This document shows positions 17,244 through 26,668 of a DNA stretch of 64,000 nt, piece after piece. A program made the translations under genes and the position numbers. The notes under the pieces are model-generated. The model had not been told where the DNA came from. It saw nothing but the letters and a program-made list of their open reading frames with translations, and ran no database searches. Source of the stretch: Thioalkalivibrio sp. XN8 (lineage in GTDB: Bacteria; Pseudomonadota; Gammaproteobacteria; Steroidobacterales; XN24); contig NZ_JAALFH010000050.1 in NCBI RefSeq assembly GCF_011058255.1, positions 62,001 to 126,000 on the forward strand. The letters run 5' to 3'. Position 1 is the first letter of the stretch. Each line of letters starts with the position of its first letter.

Positions 17244-19979
17244 CTAGCGCGGGCGTCCGTCGGCGTCCAGCACCACGACCTCGCCGAGGTCCAGCGCGCG
17301 CACCTGGGGCTCGATCTGCGCCAGGTCGCCGACCACCACCCAGGTCAGGGCGTCCGCGTCCAGCGCCCGGGCCGCCGCACGCACCTCCGCAAGGCTCATG
17401 GTCTCGATGCGCTGCTGCTCGCGGACCACGTGATCGTCCGGCCAGCCGTAGCGCACGATCTCGCTGACCGCGCCGAGCACCGCCGAGGCGGTCTCATAGC
17501 GGCCGGGCAGGCTGCGAACCCGGTTGGCGCGAATCTTCTCCAGCTCCTCGGGTTCGGCGGGGCGGTCGCCGGTGAAGGCCTCGATCTCCGCAATCAGTTC
17601 GCGCATCGAGTCGCCGGTGCGCGCGATATCCACCGGGGCCGACAGGATCCAGGGCCGCTGGCCCTCGGTGTCCGACGCCGAGCTGCGCACGCCGTAGGAC
17701 CACCCCTTGTCCTCGCGCAGGTTCATGTTGATGCGCGAGGTGAAGGTGCCGCCGAAGATGCCGTTGGCGAGGTCGAACTCGAGCGAGTCTTCGTCAGCTG
17801 CAGGGGCCACCAGCAGGCCGGCGAGGATGTTCGCTTGCGGCGAGCCCGGCTGGTCGACCAGGTAGATGCGGGGACGGTCGGGCCGCGCCACCGTGGTGAC
17901 GTTCTTCGCCGGCCGCGGCGTCGCGGGGGCTTCCCAGCCGCCGAAGTGCTTCTCCAGCAAGGGCACGATCTCTTCCATGGAGATGTCGCCGACGACGATG
18001 AAGCGGGCGTTGTCCGGCCGCAGCCAGTCGCGGTGGAAAGCCACCAGGTCGTCACGAGTGAGGCTGGCGATAGCCTCCTCGGTGCCGCTGCCCGTGAAGG
18101 GGATGGCGTAGGCATGGCCCGCGCCGTAGAGCAGCGGCGGGAGCAGGCGGTAGGCGACGCTCTGCGGCCGGGTCTTTTCCTGGGCGATGCCTGCCAGCCA
18201 CTGGCGCCGCACGCGCTCGATTTCGTCCTCGCCGAAGCGGGGCCGCAGCGCCACGTCGGCGAACAGCGCCAGGGAGGGATCGAGCCGGTCCCGCAGGGCG
18301 CTGAGATACACCGTGGCGGAGTCGAGGCCGGCGCCGGCGCCGATCATCGCGCCTTCCGACTCGATGGCGGCCGCCAGCTCCAGCGCGCCACGCTTGCCGG
18401 CGCCCTCGTCGAGCATGCTCATGGTGAAGCTGGCGGTGCCGAGCTTGCGGCCGACGTCGGCGGCATAGCCGGCGTCGAAGGCCAGCTGCACCTGGACCAC
18501 CGGGATCTCGCGGCGCTCGGCCAGCACCACCTCGATGCCGTTCTTCAGCGTGGCGCGCTCGAGGCCGGGGAAAGTCACCTGCGGGAACTCGTCGACCTGC
18601 GGCACGCCCTGGCTGCGGTCCACGTCGGTGGCGACGGTCGCGTGCGGCGGGAACGGCAGGATGGTCAGGGTGTGGTCGCCCTGGCCGAGGCGCTGGCGGG
18701 CGGCGCCTCGCACGTCCGCGGCGCTGGCTGACTCGATGCGCTCGGCGCTGGCGCGGAAGCAGCCCGGGTCGCCGGTGTAGACGGCACAGCCGGCGAGCAC
18801 GTCGGACTTGCCGCCGAAGCCGCCCACGCGCTCCACGCCGCGGACGAAGTTGGCGCGGAAACGCGTCTTGGCCTGCGCCAGCTCGGCGCGGGTCGGCCCC
18901 TTGTCCAGGAACTTCGCGAGCTCCTCGTCGATGACCGCCTCGACCTGCGCCGGGTCGACGCCGTCCTTCACCGTGGCGACGATCATGAACATGCCGGAGA
19001 GCTCCAGCGGCATGGCGCTGGCGAAGACGTTGGAGACCAGCTGCTCCTCGTGGACCAGCCGGGCCTGCAGGCGCGAGGAGGGGCCGCCGCCGAGAATCTG
19101 GGCGGCCAGGGCCAGGTAGTCGGCCTCGGCGGTGCCGTAGTTGCCGATGTTCCAGGCGCGGTAGACCCGCGCCTGGGCCACGCGGTCGTGCATCACCTCG
19201 CGGGTCGACTCCGTGCGCGCCGCGACCCACTGCTCGGGGCGGCTCAGCGGGGGGCCGGCCGGGATGTCGCCGAAGTAGCGGGTGACTTTCTCCTTCGCGG
19301 TCGGCACGTCGATGTCCCCGGCCAGCACCAGCACGGCGTTGCTCGGGCCGTACCAGGTCTGGAACCAGTCCTTGACGTCGTCCAGCGTGGCGGCATCCAG
19401 GTCCTCCATCGAGCCGATGGGCATCCATGAGTAGGGGTGCCCCTGGGGGAAGCTGGCCTCGAACAGCCGCTCCCACGCCTGGCCGTAGGGCTGGCCGTAG
19501 CGCTGGCGTTTCTCGTTCTTCACCACGTCGCGCTGCTCGTCCAGTCGCTCCTGGGTGATGGCGCCCAGGAAATGGCCCATGCGGTCCGATTCCATCCACA
19601 GCGCCATGTCCAGCGCCGTGGTCGGCACGTTCTGGAAGTAGTTGGTGCGGTCGAAGCTGGTGGTGCCGTTCTGGCCGGTGGCGCCGACCTGCTCGAAGGG
19701 CTTGAAGTACTCGTCGTCGTAGTTCTCCGAGCCCTGGAACATCAGGTGCTCGAACAGGTGCGCGAAGCCGCTGCGGCCTTCGGGCTCGTTCTTCGAGCCG
19801 ACGTGGTACCAGACGTTCACGGCCACGATCGGCGCCTTGCGGTCGGTGTGGACGATCACGCGCAGACCGTTGTCCAGGGTGAACGCCTCGTAGGGAATGT
19901 CCACCGTGGCGCTGGCCGCGGCTGCCAGCGGCAGGGCGCAGCAGAGCACGGCCAAAAGGCCTCTGAGCCGTTGGATCAT
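17244..19979 (-). CDS. Secreted M16 (pitrilysin-like) zinc protease, two-domain fusion
   Basis: A 911-residue protein with a signal peptide (about 1-23). The inverted zinc motif HLFEH is at 74-78, with the third ligand Glu156 in VVKNE. Two M16 halves are fused: an active one (30-460) and an inactive one (475-890) that lacks HxxEH. Such periplasmic or secreted proteases degrade unfolded peptides. It follows the M3 peptidase gene on the same strand after a 63-bp gap with a strong hairpin, so the pair may be one peptide-degrading unit. Confidence 0.92.
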   Translation of the reverse strand: MIQRLRGLLAVLCCALPLAAAASATVDIPYEAFTLDNGLRVIVHTDRKAPIVAVNVWYHVGSKNEPEGRSGFAHLFEHLMFQGSENYDDEYFKPFEQVGATGQNGTTSFDRTNYFQNVPTTALDMALWMESDRMGHFLGAITQERLDEQRDVVKNEKRQRYGQPYGQAWERLFEASFPQGHPYSWMPIGSMEDLDAATLDDVKDWFQTWYGPSNAVLVLAGDIDVPTAKEKVTRYFGDIPAGPPLSRPEQWVAARTESTREVMHDRVAQARVYRAWNIGNYGTAEADYLALAAQILGGGPSSRLQARLVHEEQLVSNVFASAMPLELSGMFMIVATVKDGVDPAQVEAVIDEELAKFLDKGPTRAELAQAKTRFRANFVRGVERVGGFGGKSDVLAGCAVYTGDPGCFRASAERIESASAADVRGAARQRLGQGDHTLTILPFPPHATVATDVDRSQGVPQVDEFPQVTFPGLERATLKNGIEVVLAERREIPVVQVQLAFDAGYAADVGRKLGTASFTMSMLDEGAGKRGALELAAAIESEGAMIGAGAGLDSATVYLSALRDRLDPSLALFADVALRPRFGEDEIERVRRQWLAGIAQEKTRPQSVAYRLLPPLLYGAGHAYAIPFTGSGTEEAIASLTRDDLVAFHRDWLRPDNARFIVVGDISMEEIVPLLEKHFGGWEAPATPRPAKNVTTVARPDRPRIYLVDQPGSPQANILAGLLVAPAADEDSLEFDLANGIFGGTFTSRINMNLREDKGWSYGVRSSASDTEGQRPWILSAPVDIARTGDSMRELIAEIEAFTGDRPAEPEELEKIRANRVRSLPGRYETASAVLGAVSEIVRYGWPDDHVVREQQRIETMSLAEVRAAARALDADALTWVVVGDLAQIEPQVRALDLGEVVVLDADGRPR

Positions 19980-20004
19980 GGCAACTCTCTCTCTCGGCGA
20001 GGTG

Positions 20005-20034
20005 CCCGGGCGCCGCCGCGACGCGGCGCCCGGG
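20005..20034. terminator. 12-bp stem hairpin between the M3 and M16 genes
   Basis: CCCGGGCGCCGC and GCGGCGCCCGGG form a perfect 12-bp stem with a six-base loop. It lies just after the M3 stop codon on the minus strand and has no T-tract. It could attenuate transcription into the M16 gene or protect the upstream mRNA end. Confidence 0.5.
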
Positions 20035-20042
20035 ACCCCTGG

Positions 20043-22196
20043 TTATTCGCCGGAGCCGGCCGCGGTCAGGCCGCGGCGCTCCAGCAGGTGGCGGATCTCG
20101 GGATCACGGCCGGCGAAGTCGCGATAGAGCTCCATCGCGTCCTTGCTGCCGCCGCGCGCCAGCAGGCTGGCGCGGAAGTGCTCGCCGTTCTCGCGCGTCA
20201 TGCCGCCGTTTTCCTTGAACCAGGCCACGGCGTCGGCATCCAGCACTTCGCTCCAGATGTAGGAGTAATAGCCGGCCGAGTACCCGCCCATGATGTGGGA
20301 GAAGTAAGTACTGCGGTAGCGCGGCGGCACCGGGGCGAAGTCCATGCCGGTGTCGGCCAGTACCTGCTGCTCGAAGGCCACGGTGTCGGTCGGCACGTCG
20401 CCGGCCTTGCGCTGGTGCCAGGCCTGGTCGATCAGCGAGGCGGCCACGTACTCGGTGGTGCGGAAGCCCTCGTTGAACTTCTGCGCTTCCAGCGCCTTCT
20501 CCAGCATCTCCTTGGGCAGCAGTTCGCCGGTCTCGTAGTGGCGGGCGTAGTTGGCCAGCACGGTCGGCCAGTCGGCCCACATCTCGTAGACCTGCGAGGG
20601 GAACTCGACGAAGTCGCGCGGCACGCTGGTGCCGGAGAAACGCGGGTAACGCACGTCGGAGAACAGGCCGTGCACGGCGTGGCCGAACTCGTGGAACATC
20701 GTGACGACCTCGTCGAAGGTCATCAGGGTCGGCTCGCCCTCGGGCGGCTTCGGAATGTTCTGGTGGTTCGCCACCACGGCCTTGTTGCCCTCCAGGCCGT
20801 TCTGGGGGACATAGGCGTTCATCCAGGCGCCGCCGCGCTTGGAGTCACGCGCGTAGAAATCGCCGATGAAGATCCCGAGCGGCGTGCCGTCTTCCTCGAA
20901 CACTTCCCAGGCGCGGGCGTCGGGATGGTACAGCGGCAGGTCGGGGCGCGGCTTGAAGGTCAGGCCGAACACCTTGTTGGCGGCATAGAAGACACCGTTG
21001 TTGAGCACGCTCTCGAGCTCGAAATAGGCGCGCAGCTCGTTCGGGTCCAGGTCGTAGCGGGCCTGCTTCACCTGCTCGGCGTAGAAGTCCCAGTCCCAGG
21101 CCTGCAGCTCGAAGTCGCCGCCCTGGGCCTCGATCAGCGCCTGGATGTCGGCCGCTTCCTTGCGGGCGTTGGCGACTGCGGCCGGGGCCAGCCCGCCGAG
21201 CATCTCGTTCACGGCGTCCGGCGTGCCGGCCGTGGCGTTTTCCAGCACGAAGGCCGCGTGGTTCGGGTAGCCCAGCAGCGCGGCGCGCTCGGCGCGCAGC
21301 GCGGCGACACGAGCCACCACCGGGCGGTTGTCGTGTTCGTTGTCCCGCGCGCCGCGGTTCAGCGAGGCCTCGTGGATGCGCTGGCGCAGGGCGCGGTTGG
21401 TGAGCAGCGCGAGCGGCGGCTGCCCGGAAGTGTTCTGCAGCGAGATCAGGTACTTGCCCTCATGGCCGCGGGCGGTCGCCGCCTCGGCGGCGGCGCGAAT
21501 CTGGGCGTCGGAGAAGCCGTCCAGCTCCTCGGCGGTGTCCACGATCACCGCCGAGTCCAGGGTCTCGCGCAGCACGTTCTGGGCGAAGGTGGTGCCCAGC
21601 GAGGCGAGCTCGGCGTTGATGGCGCGCAGCTTGTCCTTGTCTTCCTCGGAGAGGCGGGCGCCGGCGCGCACGAAGTCGATGTAGTAGCGCTCCAGGAGGC
21701 GCAGCGACTCGGGGTCGAGGCCCAGTTCGGCGCGCTTGCCATGCAGCGCCTCGACCCGGGCGAACAGCGTCGGGTTGAGGAAGATGGCGTCGCGATGCGC
21801 CGCCAGCTGCGGCGACACGGTCTTCTGCACGTCCTGCATGGCCGGGTTGGTGTGGGCGGAGTTCAGGTTGAAGAACACGCGCGACACGCGGGCCAGGATC
21901 TCCCCGGTCTGCTCCATGGCGACGATGGTGTTCTCGAAGGTCGGCGCCTCGGGGTTGTTGGCGATGGCCTCGATCTCGGCCAGCTCCTCCGCCATGCCGC
22001 GCTCGAAGGCCGGCAGGTAATGCTCGTCGCGAATCTGGTCGAAGGGCGGCACCTGGTAGGGCAGCGCGCTCGCCGTGAAGAACGGGTTGGCGGCGGCGTC
22101 GGCCGCGGCCGGCTGCTCTGCGGCCAGCTGTGAGGCGTAGCCGCCGAACGCGGCGGCGGCGGCGAGAGCGAAGGGAAGCGCGAAACGTCGGCTCAT
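20043..22196 (-). CDS. M3-family metallopeptidase, Dcp-like
   Basis: A 717-residue peptidyl-dipeptidase-type enzyme with an N-terminal export signal. The zinc motif HEFGHAVHG is at about residue 500, with the family context TMFHEFGH. The C-terminal block SHIMGGYSAGYYSYIWSEV closes the active-site channel. Dcp enzymes remove dipeptides from short peptides. The start ATG 22196 precedes a clear hydrophobic signal stretch. It is divergent from the helicase gene. Confidence 0.93.
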   Translation of the reverse strand: MSRRFALPFALAAAAAFGGYASQLAAEQPAAADAAANPFFTASALPYQVPPFDQIRDEHYLPAFERGMAEELAEIEAIANNPEAPTFENTIVAMEQTGEILARVSRVFFNLNSAHTNPAMQDVQKTVSPQLAAHRDAIFLNPTLFARVEALHGKRAELGLDPESLRLLERYYIDFVRAGARLSEEDKDKLRAINAELASLGTTFAQNVLRETLDSAVIVDTAEELDGFSDAQIRAAAEAATARGHEGKYLISLQNTSGQPPLALLTNRALRQRIHEASLNRGARDNEHDNRPVVARVAALRAERAALLGYPNHAAFVLENATAGTPDAVNEMLGGLAPAAVANARKEAADIQALIEAQGGDFELQAWDWDFYAEQVKQARYDLDPNELRAYFELESVLNNGVFYAANKVFGLTFKPRPDLPLYHPDARAWEVFEEDGTPLGIFIGDFYARDSKRGGAWMNAYVPQNGLEGNKAVVANHQNIPKPPEGEPTLMTFDEVVTMFHEFGHAVHGLFSDVRYPRFSGTSVPRDFVEFPSQVYEMWADWPTVLANYARHYETGELLPKEMLEKALEAQKFNEGFRTTEYVAASLIDQAWHQRKAGDVPTDTVAFEQQVLADTGMDFAPVPPRYRSTYFSHIMGGYSAGYYSYIWSEVLDADAVAWFKENGGMTRENGEHFRASLLARGGSKDAMELYRDFAGRDPEIRHLLERRGLTAAGSGE

Positions 22197-22283
22197 GCGT
22201 GGTCTCCTGGAGTACTTCCGGGCCTTGATGCCCGGCGCTGAAAAACGGCCATTCTAACCGCTCGAGGCGGTATTTCCCTCTGT

Positions 22284-22289
22284 TATAGT
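22284..22289 (+). promoter_or_regulatory. -10 element seven bases before the helicase start
   Basis: TATAGT, then seven bases, then the ATG at 22297. There is no room for a Shine-Dalgarno sequence, so the transcript may be leaderless. Confidence 0.4.
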
Positions 22290-22296
22290 CGGCGGC

Positions 22297-24369
22297 ATGT
22301 CCCCTGCCGCCGTCCTCGAGGGCCTCAACGAGGCCCAGCGCCGCGCCGTGACCCATGGTGCGCCGGTGCGTCGCGGCAGCCCGCCAGGGGCAGGGCCGCT
22401 GCTGGTCATCGCGGGCGCCGGCACTGGCAAGACCATGACACTGGCGCACCGGGTCGGACACCTGGTGCTCGCCGGAGTTCCGCCCCAGCGGATCCTGCTG
22501 CTGACCTTCAGCCGCCGCGCGGCGCGGGAAATGACTCGCCGGGCGCGCCGGGTCGTGGGCCAGGCGCTGGCCGACCAGGGCCGCGGCGAGGCTGTGCACC
22601 TGCCCTGGGCGGGGACTTTCCACTCAGTGGCCAACCGGTTGCTGCGGGAATTCGCGCCGAACCTCGCGCTGGATGCGGGCTTCTCGGTGCTGGACCGGGG
22701 CGACGCCGCCGACCTGATGGACGTGGCGCGCCAGGAGCTCGGCCTCGCCGACGGCCGCCGGCGCTTCCCGCGCAAGGACACCTGCCTCGCCATTTACTCC
22801 CGCGTGGTCAATGCGCGGGCCGAGCTGGCGGACTGCCTCGAGGCGCACTGGCCCTGGTGCGGCGACTGGACCGACGAGCTGCGCACGCTGTTCGGGCGCT
22901 ACGTGGAACTCAAGCAGTCGGCCAGCCTGCTCGACTACGACGACCTGCTGTTGTGGTGGCACGCCCTGATGGAGCCGCCGGCGCTGGCGGCGGCCATCGG
23001 CGAGCGCTTCGATCATGTGCTGGTGGACGAGTACCAGGACACCAACCTGCTGCAGGCGGAGATCCTGCTGCGGCTGAAGCCCGAGGGCCGCGGCCTGACG
23101 GTGGTGGGCGACGACGCCCAGGGGATTTACTCCTTTCGCGCCGCCGAGGTGGAGAACATCCTGCGTTTTCCGGGGCAGTTCGAGCCGCCGGCGGCGATCG
23201 TCACGCTGGAGGAGAACTACCGCTCGGTGCAGCCGGTGCTGGATGCCGCCAACGCGCTGATGGCCGGCGCGGAGCGGCAGTTCCGCAAGGCGCTGCGCTC
23301 GGCCCGGCCGTCGGCGCAGAAGCCCTTCTATGTCACCGTGCCGGACGACGAGGCCCAGGCCGACTACGTGATCAATGCCATCCTCGTCGCCCGAGAAGCC
23401 GGCCAGCTGTTGCGCCAGCAGGCGGTACTGTTCCGCGCCAGCCACCACAGCGACCGGCTGGAGCTGGAACTGGTCCGGCGCAACATCCCCTTCGTGAAGT
23501 ACGGCGGGCTGAAGTTCCTCGAGGCGGCGCATGTGAAGGACCTGCTGGCGGTGCTGCGCTGGGCGGACAACCCGAAGAACCGTGTCGCCGCGTTCCGCTG
23601 CCTGCAGCTGCTGCCCGGGGTCGGACCGGCGCTGGCGGCCCGGGCCTTCGGCTGGCTGGAGTCGCACGGCTTCGAACCGCCGGCGCTCGGCGCGTGGCAG
23701 CCGCCGCCGGCGGCCGCGCCTTACTGGGCGGGCCTGGTGGCGCTGCTCGCGGAACCCGGCCCGGCCGCGGGCGACTGGCATGGGCAGGTCGGGCGGGCCC
23801 GGGAGTGGTACCGGCCGCAGCTGGAGCGGCTCTACGAGGAATGGCCGGTGCGCCTCGGCGACCTCGATGCGCTGGAGCAGATTGCCGGCAAGTTCGCCAC
23901 CCGCGAGCAGTTCCTGACGGAGCTGTCGCTCGACCCGCCGCAGGCCACCGGCGATCTCGCGGGCCCGCCGCTGCTGGACGAGGACTACCTGGTGCTTTCC
24001 ACCATCCACTCGGCGAAGGGCCAGGAATGGGACTCCGTGTACATCCTGAACGTGGCCGACGGCAATTTTCCCTCGGAGTTCGCCACCGGCAAGCCGGCGC
24101 TCATCGAAGAGGAGCGCCGGCTGCTGTACGTGGCCATGACCCGGGCGAAGTCGGACCTGCACCTGGTGGCGCCGTTGAAGTACTGGGTGCCGCAGCAGCC
24201 GCGGCACGGCGACCGGCACGTGTACGGCGCCCGCAGCCGCTTCATCGACGAGGCCATGATGGCCCGCCTGGAGCCGCGCTTTCACGGCCCGGCGGAGCCG
24301 GGCGCCGGCGGCGCCACGCGCCCCGGGGAAGTGATCGACGTGGCGGCGCGCATGCGCAACATGTGGTGA
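22297..24369 (+). CDS. UvrD/Rep-like ATP-dependent DNA helicase (SF1A)
   Basis: A 690-residue superfamily-1 helicase. It shows the Q-motif region LNEAQRRAV, Walker A GAGTGKT (40-46), motif Ia [13 protein letters not shown], Walker B with DEYQDTN, motif [14 protein letters not shown], motif IV ENYRS, motif [13 protein letters not shown] and motif [12 protein letters not shown]. All are intact, so it should translocate 3'-5'. It is shorter than UvrD and lacks its C-terminal tail. It heads a three-gene plus-strand run with the ROK kinase and a hydrolase. Confidence 0.92.
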   Translation: MSPAAVLEGLNEAQRRAVTHGAPVRRGSPPGAGPLLVIAGAGTGKTMTLAHRVGHLVLAGVPPQRILLLTFSRRAAREMTRRARRVVGQALADQGRGEAVHLPWAGTFHSVANRLLREFAPNLALDAGFSVLDRGDAADLMDVARQELGLADGRRRFPRKDTCLAIYSRVVNARAELADCLEAHWPWCGDWTDELRTLFGRYVELKQSASLLDYDDLLLWWHALMEPPALAAAIGERFDHVLVDEYQDTNLLQAEILLRLKPEGRGLTVVGDDAQGIYSFRAAEVENILRFPGQFEPPAAIVTLEENYRSVQPVLDAANALMAGAERQFRKALRSARPSAQKPFYVTVPDDEAQADYVINAILVAREAGQLLRQQAVLFRASHHSDRLELELVRRNIPFVKYGGLKFLEAAHVKDLLAVLRWADNPKNRVAAFRCLQLLPGVGPALAARAFGWLESHGFEPPALGAWQPPPAAAPYWAGLVALLAEPGPAAGDWHGQVGRAREWYRPQLERLYEEWPVRLGDLDALEQIAGKFATREQFLTELSLDPPQATGDLAGPPLLDEDYLVLSTIHSAKGQEWDSVYILNVADGNFPSEFATGKPALIEEERRLLYVAMTRAKSDLHLVAPLKYWVPQQPRHGDRHVYGARSRFIDEAMMARLEPRFHGPAEPGAGGATRPGEVIDVAARMRNMW

Positions 24370-24379
24370 GGAGCAGCAT

Positions 24380-25114
24380 ATGAACATCATCGGCATCGAC
24401 ATCGGCGGCTCGGGCATCAAGGGCGCGCCGGTGGACCTCGGAGCCGGGCGGCTGCTGACGGAGCGCCACAAGCTCCTGACCCCGCAGCCGGCGACGCCCG
24501 CTGCCGTGGCCGCGGCGGCGGCCGGGCTGGCGCGGGAGTTCCCGCCGGCGATCCGCTACGGGGTCGCGGTGCCCGCGGTGGTCAAGGATGGCGTGGCTCA
24601 TACCGCGGCCAACATCGACCCGGAGTGGGTCGGCTGCGACATCGGGCGCCTGTTCGCGGTCGCGCTGGGCGCTCCGGTGACGGTCCTCAACGACGCCGAT
24701 GCGGCCGGGCTGGCGGAAATGCGCTTCGGCGCCGGCCGGGACGAAGCCGGCACGGTGGTGATGCTCACCTTCGGCACCGGCATCGGCAGCGCGTTGTTCC
24801 TGGACGGGCGGCTGGTGCCCAACACCGAGTTCGGGCACATGGAAGTCAACGGCGCCGAGGCCGAGCACCGGGCCGCGGCGCAGCTGCGCAAGAGCCAGGG
24901 CCTGTCCTGGGACAAGTGGGCCGCGCGCGTGTCCGAGGTGCTGGTGGCGCTCGAGAATCTCGTCTGGCCTGACCTGTTCATCGTCGGCGGGGGCGTCAGC
25001 CGCAAGGCGGACAAGTTCATGCCCCTGCTGGAGTGCCGTACGCGCGTCGTCCCGGCCGCGCTGGGCAATGATGCGGGCATCGTCGGCGCCGCGCTCGCCG
25101 TGGCGGGGGACTGA
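24380..25114 (+). CDS. ppgK: ROK-family polyphosphate glucokinase-like protein
   Basis: A 244-residue sugar kinase. The phosphate motif [16 protein letters not shown] opens the protein, [15 protein letters not shown] and [11 protein letters not shown] follow, and EFGHMEVNG corresponds to the sugar-binding loop. The short length and the GSGIKGAPV start are like polyphosphate-dependent glucokinases, which use polyphosphate (and sometimes ATP) to phosphorylate glucose. The Cys-rich zinc motif of ROK repressors is absent. It lies 10 bp after the helicase gene. Confidence 0.85.
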   Translation: MNIIGIDIGGSGIKGAPVDLGAGRLLTERHKLLTPQPATPAAVAAAAAGLAREFPPAIRYGVAVPAVVKDGVAHTAANIDPEWVGCDIGRLFAVALGAPVTVLNDADAAGLAEMRFGAGRDEAGTVVMLTFGTGIGSALFLDGRLVPNTEFGHMEVNGAEAEHRAAAQLRKSQGLSWDKWAARVSEVLVALENLVWPDLFIVGGGVSRKADKFMPLLECRTRVVPAALGNDAGIVGAALAVAGD

Positions 25115-25120
25115 AGCCGG

Positions 25121-25957
25121 GTGAAGGGCGTGGCTGCGGTGCTGGTGGTGGTGGCGGCGGTCTACGCCCTGCTGGTCGCCCTGCTGTGGGCGCGGCAGGA
25201 AAGCATGCTGTTCCTGCCCTCGATCCCCTCGCGCGAGCTGGTGGCCACGCCGGCGGCCCTCGGCCTCGAGTACGAAACCCTGGCGCTCGAGACCCGCGAC
25301 GGCGAGACCCTCCACGGCTGGTTCGTGCCCGCGCCCCGCGAGCGCGCGGTGCTGCTGTTTTTTCACGGCAATGCCGGGAACATCTCGCACCGGCTGGACT
25401 CGCTGCGCATTTTTCATACGCTCGGACTGTCCGTGCTGATGATCGATTACCGCGGCTACGGCCGCAGCACCGGCCGTCCGTCCGAACAGGGCACTTACGA
25501 GGATGCGCTCGCCGCCTGGCAGCACCTCGTCGACGGGCGCGGCATCGAGCCCGGCCGGATCATCCTGTTCGGCCGCTCGATGGGCGGCGCGGTCGCCACC
25601 TGGCTGGCGGCGCAACAGGCGCCCCGGGGGCTGATCGTCGAGTCCGTCTTCCGTTCCGTGCCGGACCTCGCCGCGGAGATCTACCCGTTCCTGCCGGTGC
25701 GCCTGCTGGCGCGTATCGACTATCCCGTCGAGGACCTGCTGGCTAGGGTGAACGCGCCGGTGCTGGTCGTCCACAGCCGCGACGACGAGATCATCCCGTT
25801 CAGCCACGGCGAGGCGCTGCATACGGCGGCCGGCCGCGAAGGCGAGTTGCTGGTGCTGGCCGGGGATCACAACACCGGTTTCCTGCTCGACGAGGCGCGC
25901 TACCGGGCCGGGCTGGACGCTTTCCTGGCCGGCCTCGGGCTCCCCGCGCCGCGCTGA
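25121..25957 (+). CDS. Membrane-anchored alpha/beta hydrolase (BEM46/YfhR-like)
   Basis: A 278-residue protein with one N-terminal membrane helix. The hydrolase domain shows the oxyanion loop [20 protein letters not shown], the nucleophile elbow GRSMGG, the acid in HSRDDEIIP and the final His in GDHNTGF. Substrates of this family are not established. It starts with GTG six bases after the ppgK stop. It ends directly against the convergent EEP gene, with no bases between the stops. Confidence 0.87.
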   Translation: MKGVAAVLVVVAAVYALLVALLWARQESMLFLPSIPSRELVATPAALGLEYETLALETRDGETLHGWFVPAPRERAVLLFFHGNAGNISHRLDSLRIFHTLGLSVLMIDYRGYGRSTGRPSEQGTYEDALAAWQHLVDGRGIEPGRIILFGRSMGGAVATWLAAQQAPRGLIVESVFRSVPDLAAEIYPFLPVRLLARIDYPVEDLLARVNAPVLVVHSRDDEIIPFSHGEALHTAAGREGELLVLAGDHNTGFLLDEARYRAGLDAFLAGLGLPAPR

Positions 25958-26668
25958 TCAGCCTGGATCCTGCGCCAGGTCCAGCTGCGCCACGACCGGC
26001 AGGTGATCCGAGGCGTCGCGCGCCAGCGGGCTGGCGTGGACCTCGAGACTGCGCAGGCAGCGGAGCGGCTTCACCCAGATCCGGTCGAGCGCAAACAGCG
26101 GCCGATGCGCCGGAAACGTCCGCGGCGCCGGGGTCGGGCCGAAGTGGGCATGCAGGCGGCGCAGCGGCCGCCCCCACATGAACCACTCGTTGAGGTCGCC
26201 CATCAGCACCGTCGGCCCGGGCACGCCGGGATCCATCGCCGACAACAGCGTGGTGATCTGTTGCCGTCGCTCGTAGGGCCTCAGGCCCAGGTGCGTGGCG
26301 AACACCTGCAGCGGGGCGCCCGGCGTATCCAGCAGCGCGTCCAGCGCGCCGCGGGGCTCCCGTCCGGGCGTGCTGAGATCGAGCCGGTGCAGTTCCAGTA
26401 CCGGGACGCGGGTCAGCAGCGCGTTGCCGTAATCACCGACCGGGCGGAGCATGGTGGCACCGGCAAGCGCGCGCATCCCGGTCAGTTCGGCCAGCAGCGA
26501 CAACACTTCGAGATCGCCGTGGTGGGACTCGACCTCCTGCAGCGCCACGACGTCGGCATCCAGCTCGCCGATCACCGCCGCGATGCGCTGCGGATCGCGC
26601 CTGCCGTCCCGCCCGACGCCGCTGTGGATGTTCCAGGTGGCCAGGCGCAGTTTGCCGTCGCTGCTCAT
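25958..26668 (-). CDS. Endonuclease/exonuclease/phosphatase (EEP) family protein
   Basis: A 236-residue protein with the EEP fold motifs LATWNIHSG, VVALQEVESH, FATHLGLRP, GDLNEW and SDHLPV. These are the metal-binding and catalytic residues of DNase I-like hydrolases. It overlaps the PLD-VTT gene by ATGA. In E. coli the EEP gene ybhP neighbours the cardiolipin synthase gene clsB, so a phospholipid-related phosphodiesterase role is more likely than DNA cleavage. That is inference from context. Confidence 0.87.
   Translation of the reverse strand: MSSDGKLRLATWNIHSGVGRDGRRDPQRIAAVIGELDADVVALQEVESHHGDLEVLSLLAELTGMRALAGATMLRPVGDYGNALLTRVPVLELHRLDLSTPGREPRGALDALLDTPGAPLQVFATHLGLRPYERRQQITTLLSAMDPGVPGPTVLMGDLNEWFMWGRPLRRLHAHFGPTPAPRTFPAHRPLFALDRIWVKPLRCLRSLEVHASPLARDASDHLPVVAQLDLAQDPG

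Noticed and set aside
26665-26668. Merging the EEP and PLD-VTT frames into one gene
   Set aside because: They are in different frames, with an ATGA stop/start overlap and separate complete domains.
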